A stretch of DNA of 13,288 nucleotides, taken from the NCBI GenBank assembly GCA_003990745.1, contig RBNI01004902.1, positions 1 to 13,288 on the forward strand. The letters are read 5' to 3'. The translations under genes and the position numbers were made by a program. The DNA is from Jimgerdemannia flammicorona. Its lineage: Eukaryota > Mucoromycota > Endogonomycetes > Endogonales > Endogonaceae. This document shows positions 7,746 to 13,288 of this stretch, piece by piece; position 1 is the first letter of the stretch; every line of letters begins with the position of its first letter. Under the pieces are notes generated by a model. The model was not told the DNA's origin. It did no database searches and worked only from the letters and a program-made list of their open reading frames with translations.

Positions 7746-9632
7746 ATGGTGAGCAACACACATTCTGATGAGTGTACTGGGCAGGAAGGCCCCAGTGCCT
7801 TTGACTGGCAACATATGGGGGGGGGTCGGGGTGCTGGTCTTGGTATGCCTGGCACTTCGATGAGAGGATGCGGGGCCGGAGGGGGTGGCAGAGGAGGTGC
7901 AAGGCCACACGGAGGAGGGAGGATGACCTTTGCGGATAAGGTCAGGATGGGGAAGCAGGCGGCGGGACTGGACAGCTGGCTGGAGCTGGGGAAGGCGGCT
8001 GCTTCCTCAAGTGGCAAGGAGGCCTCTCCTCTGGAGGGACAGCATAGTGGGGCTGGAGGTGTAGTGGCTGAGGCAGTGACTGTTGATGGCAGTGTGACGG
8101 TCAATCTGGAAAAAAATCCAGATGTGATGGTTGATGGGGGACCTGGACAGGGGAGTGGCACGGGATCTGGGGACCTGGCTGATGGTGTGACAGGCCTCGT
8201 GGCAGCCCTGTTACTCAAGAAATCTTGTTCGGAATTCACCATCACGCTGTGCTTCCATGGCTTGGCGGTGATGGCAAAGATGGTGCTGGGGCTATTGGCG
8301 AGTGAGGTGAAGGGTGCAGCCTCGGTTAAGTTTTTGAAGAAGCTGGAGGTGGTTGAGATGGGGTTTGAAGAGGAAGGATTGCTACTGGAGGCAGTGGAGA
8401 AGGGTGTGGTGGTTGGAGGGATCTCAGTGCCAATGGCGAGGTATATGCGCTGGGACCCCCAGGTGGTACATCTGGTGATTGTGGACTTGCCGACAGTGAA
8501 GAAGGAAGAGGCGAGGAGGCTGGTCACAGATGGGGTGAAGGAGTATGGCGAAGTAGTCGATATAGAATTCAGGGTATGGGAGGGGACCAAGCTCAGGACA
8601 AGAGATGTAGATGTCCGGTTGAGGTTGTTTGGGATGGAGAATACTGGGAAGGCTAGAGACTGGCCAGTGGCATTGAAGTGGGGCCCGGTGGAGTGCAAGG
8701 TCTCGAGGGTGAAGGGGTCAGAGGATGAGGAGGAGGACCTGCTGGAGGCACTTGAGGACTTAGCTGGGGCTGTTGAGAGGAGGCAGAGGGCTTGGAGGGC
8801 TTATGAGGCTAGAACGGTAGTGGAGGTGATTGAGGGCAAGAAGGTGCGAATGGACAAGGTACTCTGAGAGAAGGTGAAGGGGAGGCAGCTGCAGAAAGAT
8901 TTACTGGCCAGTTTGGATGGGGGCCACAGAGTAGGGGCTACAAAGGAGGGCACTGGAGTGGGTACTAGCATCTGGGCGGAGGTGGGGCAGCAAGGGGAGA
9001 TGATGGAGGAGAGTGGGAGACAGGGGCCGGAGGAGGCTGGAGTGGACACGGCAATGGTGGAAGATCTTCCGATCCAGTACGGTGTTCCTGAGGTGGGAGA
9101 GGGAGAGTTGGAGGATGTGTCTAAGGATGGGTGAGATGAGTCGGTGCGGGCTGAGGAGAGGAAGGAAGGAGAGGGGGATCTGGAGAAGGCAGCAGAAGTA
9201 GTTGGAGGGGAGAAGTGGCTATTGAGGGCACTGCAAAACGTGGCGGCCAAGGAACTGGGTGAGATTGACTTCCGAGTGGTCAGTGAGGAATTTTGGGGCC
9301 GAGTGCTGCGAGGGGAGGAGGTCGTGAGGAAGTTGAGAGATGAGATGATGGCAGCTCTGCTGGAGGTGGAGGAGTATGAGGTCACAGAGGCAAGAGAGGC
9401 AATACTCTTGGGTATTGCTAATGAAAGGGCAGCATATCTGTGGGGGCCACGGAAGAGGTTGGAGAAGTGGCAGGTGGTGTGTGAGGAGCATCAGGTATCG
9501 ATGGAGATGGTGGATGGTGAGGACTGTGCTGAACTATTGGTAGCTCTGGATGAACAGCAAAATGTGGAAGAGGAGATTGTGGCAGAACGGAACCTGGATC
9601 TGGCTGGAGAGGAAGTGAGCATGGAATTGTAG
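7746..9632 (+). pseudogene. LINE ORF1 (nucleic-acid-binding protein), broken by two TGA codons
   Basis: ORF1 proteins of LINEs coat the element RNA and help form the retrotransposition particle. From the ATG at 7746 the frame runs 628 codons to TAG at 9630-9632, with in-frame TGA at codons 374 and 463. Both fit CGA (Arg) changed by C-to-T. Residues about 24-60 are Gly/Arg-rich, followed by TFADKVR (61-67). Residues about 241-322 have an alternating strand-helix pattern (VHLVIVDLP, a Lys/Glu helix, VVDIEFRVW, DVDVRLRL, VECKVSRV) that resembles the RRM-like fold of many LINE ORF1s. The C-terminal third is highly charged, Glu-rich and likely helical. I see no CCHC knuckle in it. A run of nine G at 7817-7825 lies in the Gly-rich part. 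ORF2 follows in the same frame, directly after the TAG. The RRM assignment is by pattern only. Confidence 0.8.
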
Positions 9633-9674
9633 ATGTGGCGATATCAACATTATCAATATTTAGCTATGAATAGT

Positions 9675-10361
9675 ACAACCAACATCTTTTCTCTGAATGT
9701 CAATGGGCTTAGAGGGACTGGGAGGCGACGTAGGATTTTTGGATGGCTGAAGAAACTGGAGGTGGATCTATTCTTACTTCAGGATGTATGGTGTGAGGGG
9801 GATGAAGATGGACTGGAATGGACAAGAGAGTGGGGTGGGGAGGCGGTTTGGCAGGAGAAAGTGGGAATCCTGGTTAGAAAAGGGAAAGGGGACATTGCAG
9901 ACACTGGACATTGGGGTAGTAGATTGGTGTGGGGGACGTGGCGGAGGCCTGGATGGAACTCAATTGTGGTGGGATCTTGTTATTGCCCAGCAGAGAGAGG
10001 GACCCGAGTGGCATGGATTGGAGATCTGCGGGATTCTGGGCTCTTGGTTGAGACTGGGGTAGATTGTCTGGGGGGCGACTTTAATATGGTATGGGAGAGT
10101 AGACTGGACCGAACCGATGGGGGACGAGATGTGGCAGGAAGGAGTGGGGGACTGGAGGACTGGGAAGAGGTGGAAAGACTCAGCTCACTGGTGGATACCA
10201 TGCGACTACAGGATGGAGACCGACATCTATATACTCACTGGGTGGGAGGACTTGGTACTAGGATTGATTGGGTCCTGACTGCTGAGTGTTGGGGCAGTGC
10301 AGTTTGGGAGACGATGGAGGTCGAGTGGTGCCCTTGGTCAGACCACTGGGGTATTCGGGGT
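9675..10361 (+). other. Apurinic-type endonuclease domain of LINE C ORF2
   Basis: The domain belongs to the exonuclease-endonuclease-phosphatase family used by LINEs to nick the target. In order it shows FSLNVNGLRG, LLQDVW (usual family form LLQE, here with Asp), YCPAE, GGDFN, THW ... TRIDWVL and SDHWG. The stretch is free of stops. The Glu-to-Asp change in the LLQ motif is conservative, but it affects a metal-binding residue in the family, so activity is uncertain. Confidence 0.88.
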
Positions 10362-11129
10362 AGTGGGAGGTTTGGAGGGAGCAGAGAGGGGCCAGGATAT
10401 TGGCGGCTGAATTCTTCACTGTTAGATGAGATGGACCTGTGGAATGCGTGGGTGGGAGAGGTACGATCCAAGGTTAATGTTTGGAGGCATGCAGGGATGA
10501 GAATTGGAGATAGGTGGCATAGACTGAAATCTGCAGCTCAAAGATACTGGGGGGAGGTGGGGAGGGAGCAGAGTGCTCAGCAGAGGAGACAAGTCTGATG
10601 GGCATCTAGGAGACTTGAAAGGCTTCTTCTGAACTGGGCTGGATTACTGGAGGAAGAGGAGGTGTTGGATTGGAAAACTAAGCAGGCTAGGCTGGAAGTG
10701 GTGGAACTGCAGGATTTGTTGAGGAAGGAGGAAGCAGTACAGGCTCAGGCTATGGCGGCCAGGCTACAGTGGCAGGGATTGGAAGAAGGAGAAAGGCCCA
10801 CGAGGTTTCTGTCCCAGCTCCTCCATGCTAGGAGAGCGAGACATAGGTGGGAAGGAGTTCTTAATGATGAGGGAGAGATGGTATTAGGTGTGCAGGGGAT
10901 CCTTGGCCAGTTGAGTGCTCGCTGGAGTAATCTCTGGAGTGAAGAGGATGGAGGGGAGGTGGGGCAGGACATTGAGCGATATCTGGAGGATTGGTACCCA
11001 AATCCTGCGGCAGGGTTGGGGGAGCTTGGTCAACCGGTTTTGGGAGAGGAGATCCTTAAAGTTCTGGCGTCGACAACCCTGGGAACCGTGCCTGGGGAGG
11101 ATGGTCTGCCTTGGGACTTTTGGAAGCAT

Positions 11130-11850
11130 ATGGCCTCTGTGGAGGAGGTCCTGGAGGAGATGTCGCTGATGTGTGATGTGGTCATCAGTACTGGGGAATG
11201 GATTGGAGGGCAGCAGTTGGGGTTGGTATCACTGCTGTACAAGGACAAAGGGAGTAAGGAGGACTGGAAGAATTGGAGGCCAATTATGCTGCTAGATATG
11301 GACTGCAAGTTGGTCATCAAAATTTTGGTGGCGAGATTGCAGGGAGTGGCACAACAGGTGTTAGGGAAGGAGCAGTGAGGCTTTGTTGGGGGCCGACTGA
11401 TCCGAGATGGCACGGCGTGGGTTCACGGGGTTATTGAAGGTGCTAGGGCTGTAGGGGTGAATGGTCGCTTGGTGTTCCTGGACCAGGAGAAGGCCTACGA
11501 TAGGGTTTGGAGAGTGTGGCTGGAGAAAGTACTGGAGCGCATTGGAGTACCAGTGGGTATGTGTCGCTCACTTATTGGATTACTAGAAGGGAGTAGAGCT
11601 GTGATTCTGGCTAATGGACACAGGGGGACCTCATTCCCCTTGGGGAGGGAGGTGCCGCAGGGGGATCCATTGTCACCCATCCTTTACGCCTTCGCCTTGG
11701 AGCCATTGTTGGATCGAATCCGGTGCAGAGTTGGTGGATTGAATATCTTGGGCATCAATTGGAAGGTGGGGGCCTTTGCAGATAATATGGTGGTTGGGTT
11801 GGGTTCAGTGGTGGATATGGCTAGGCTCAAGGAGATAGTTGAGTGGTATG
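11130..11850 (+). other. Reverse transcriptase core of LINE C ORF2, with one TGA and an altered active-site box
   Basis: Finger and palm motifs are in the usual LINE order, ending with FADN followed by MVVGLGS. The first catalytic Asp (in FLDQEKAYDRV) is present. Of the paired Asp residues in the box, the second is Asn (GAT then AAT, 11781-11786). In known RTs both Asp residues bind the catalytic metal, so this copy is predicted inactive even without the TGA at 11376-11378. Confidence 0.88.
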
Positions 11851-13288
11851 AGAGGTGTTCTGGAGCGAAACTCAACTGGCATAAGTGTGAGACAATGGTC
11901 CTCAGTGAAGGAGTCATAGGGGGGGACGTCATTGGAACAATTGTCTCAGCTGGAGGAGTGGTACGGTACTTGGGTGTATACTTCTCGGTGTATGGCTCTT
12001 TACTTCCCAAGGAGTGGTGGGAATGTAAGCTAGTAGAATGGGGGAAAGTACTGATGAGCTGGGGTGGTAGACAGGTGTCGCTAGCAGGGAGGGTGACTGT
12101 CCTGAATGTGTTTTGGATGCCAAAGCTTTGGTATCTGGGTTACCATTTGGATTTCCCGAAGTGGGTAGTTAAAAGGTTACTCAAGATGGCCCGCTCTTGG
12201 CTCTGGGCTGGACACCAGAGTCAGATTGGTTGGGAGGTACTCACACTTCCTGTGGATCGTGGAGGACTTGGCCTGGTGGATTTTTCCAAGAGGCTACTCT
12301 GCCTGAGGGCATGGTGGATGAAGAGGGCCAGTGAGCTGAGAGGAGGAGAATGGGTGCCCCTTATGCAGCGTTTGTGGGAGGTGAGGGTGTCGCCAAGGGG
12401 TGGCTCAGGGGATCTACTGTCCTTAGTGGCCTTGGATGGCAGCCAGAGGATGAGGTACAAAGGATTCTGGTGGGGAGTGGTAGATGGGGCCCATCACATT
12501 GGGATCCGTTGGCAAGATACTGAAGGGGATGAGGACTGGGGTCCGGAGATGTGGAGGTGGGACCGGCTCTTGTTGGGGGGGAATCTGGTTGAGAACTTCA
12601 GATTGGTAGAGGGCATGGAGTGTCTTCGGGGTCTGGGGCAGGACCTTTGGCTGGAGTCCTGGCAAGGGGCTGGGATCAGGGAGGGTTGGGACTGGGCAGG
12701 CGTCTGGTCTTGGATTAAGGTGGTGTTGAAGTGGCTCCCGCCGAAACTCTGGCTAGCATGGTGGAGGCTGTTGAGGCGAAATGTAATACTGAACTTTAGG
12801 GCTGGCCATCTGGTGGATGGTGGGGTATTCGATTGTGAGGAGTGCTATAACATAGGGCAGGAGGGCAGGGTGGTGCAGACACCAGAACATTGGCTGGGAG
12901 AGTGCGAGAGCATGGAGAATTTTTGGAAGGTAGTTGGGGGGAGATTGGGTGTGCCAGCGCATGACCTTGAGGTGGGTGGACATTGGGCGGTACTACAGTC
13001 AAGGCTGGTGGGGGGGGTGGGAAATGAGTGGCTGATGGTTGGTTGGACTGTTGCAATATGGGTGGGGCTCGCAGAACACTGGCGGAGCATATTTGAGGAG
13101 GGCCCTCGGAGGTCTGTGAACCTGAGGGTTGTAAGGTGGGAGGAGCTGATGCTCGAGCTCTTCAAGACATGGTGGATTGGATGGGGCCCCAAGGGGGGGA
13201 GGTGTAAGGGTCTAGTAAGGAGAATTGTAGCGAAGAGTGGGGGTAGAGTTGGGGTGACGGTGGAGGGGGTGGCATTTATAGGGACTCG

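Larger units (their letters stand above)
7641..13288 (+). mobile_element. LINE copy C: youngest copy, L1/Tx1-like non-LTR retrotransposon, 3' end outside window
   Basis: This is a non-LTR retrotransposon with a 5' leader, ORF1 and ORF2 (endonuclease, reverse transcriptase, zinc knuckle). It is still open at the right edge. The left border is where composition jumps: the first CpG after 2.9 kb is at 7646. The sense strand is strongly G-rich and C-poor (in a sample line, 28 G to 7 C per 60 bases). CpG occurs about once per 40 bases. The whole coding part lies in one frame (that of 7746), interrupted by TGA at 8865, 9132, 10596 and 11376 and TAG at 9630. No target-site duplication can be checked because the 3' end is missing. 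No RNase H domain is seen before the edge. The post-RT words (SLAGRV, LNVFW, RGGLGL) resemble the L1/Tx1 group; clade placement is an inference. Confidence 0.9.
9633..13288 (+). pseudogene. LINE ORF2 (endonuclease-reverse transcriptase), broken, 3' end outside window
   Basis: ORF2 nicks target DNA and copies element RNA from the nick. About 1218 codons are present. The ATG at 9633 abuts the ORF1 TAG; the in-frame ATG at 9666 has a better context (purine at -3). The endonuclease comes first: FSLNVNGLRG, LLQDV, YCPAE, GGDFNMV (GDFN at 10074-10085), TRIDWVL and SDHWG (SDH at 10338-10346). The reverse transcriptase follows with DGLPWDFW, GLVSLLYKDKG, WRPIMLL, GFVGGR, FLDQEKAYDRV (first catalytic Asp at 11481-11483), PQGDPLSP (11655 on) and FADN (11775-11786). 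The last Asp of the box is Asn. Near the end lies a zf-RVT type knuckle, C-x2-C ... PEHWLGEC (12834-12905). TGA at 10596 and 11376 interrupt the frame. At 11376 conserved RT sequence expects Gln-x-Gly-Phe-Val, and copy B has CAG there, which fits a lost CGR Arg. From 11379 to the edge the frame is open (636 codons). It is Trp-rich, about 5% by hand count over both ORFs. Confidence 0.92.

Noticed and set aside
7670..8698. Minus-strand open frame of 342 codons, Pro/Ser/Thr-rich
   Set aside because: It is antisense to ORF1 of LINE C. Its Pro/Ser bias mirrors the G-rich sense strand and it has no domain.
8801..9385. Minus-strand open frame of 194 codons, Ser-rich
   Set aside because: It is a shadow of ORF1, caused by the strong strand skew that removes stops on the antisense strand.
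8865..11378. The four TGA codons in LINE C as Trp (alternative genetic code)
   Set aside because: Where a comparison exists (11376) copy B has CAG and conserved RT sequence does not expect Trp. The other sites also fit Arg. TAA and TAG stops occur in the other copies. Mutation of CGA is simpler.
11684..13192. Several minus-strand frames of 64-115 codons
   Set aside because: All are antisense to the ORF2 frame, which is open from 11379 to the edge and carries RT and zinc-knuckle motifs.

Overview
This window looks like a transposon-dominated, gene-poor stretch of a eukaryotic genome. A filamentous fungus with DNA methylation or a RIP-like genome defence is my best guess, but nothing here fixes the species. 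Blocks of GC-rich LINE sequence (about 50-55% GC by eye) abut a block of about 6 kb that is very AT-rich and almost free of CpG. I see no intact host gene, no rRNA or tRNA, and no bacterial features.

Layout. Bases 1-1405 hold the 3' part of a LINE on the minus strand (copy A), which runs off the left edge. Bases 1406-2294 are AT-rich with low-complexity repeats. Bases 2295-3791 hold a decayed reading frame of unknown identity. It contains a 48-bp and an 18-bp in-frame tandem repeat and is split by a 360-bp foldback MITE (3161-3520). An open frame of 77 codons follows at 3919-4152. A 582-bp foldback MITE of a second family lies at 4377-4958. A heavily decayed LINE (copy B, plus strand) runs from about 5040 to 7410 and carries a second MITE of that family at 5462-6018. 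Bases 7411-7640 are AT-rich junction DNA. From about 7641 to the right edge lies the best-preserved LINE (copy C, plus strand), with a 5' leader, ORF1 and most of ORF2.

The three LINE copies belong to one family. In copy C, ORF1 encodes a Gly-rich, basic protein with an RRM-like segment. ORF2 encodes an apurinic-type endonuclease, a reverse transcriptase, and a C-terminal zinc knuckle of the zf-RVT type. The post-RT region looks L1/Tx1-like. ORF1 and ORF2 lie in one continuous frame broken only by four TGA codons and one TAG. All five can be explained by C-to-T change (CGA to TGA, CAG to TAG). The RT active-site box reads F-A-D-N instead of F-A-D-D, and copy B has the same D-to-N change. Copy C is therefore probably dead, although it is much younger than B.

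Relative ages can be read from CpG content. Copy C has roughly one CpG per 40 bases and copy A has 16 in about 1.4 kb. Between 1290 and 7645 there are only three CpGs, and all three lie inside MITEs. This suggests an old, CpG-erased substrate (decayed gene, LINE B) into which MITEs inserted later, with LINE C inserted last.
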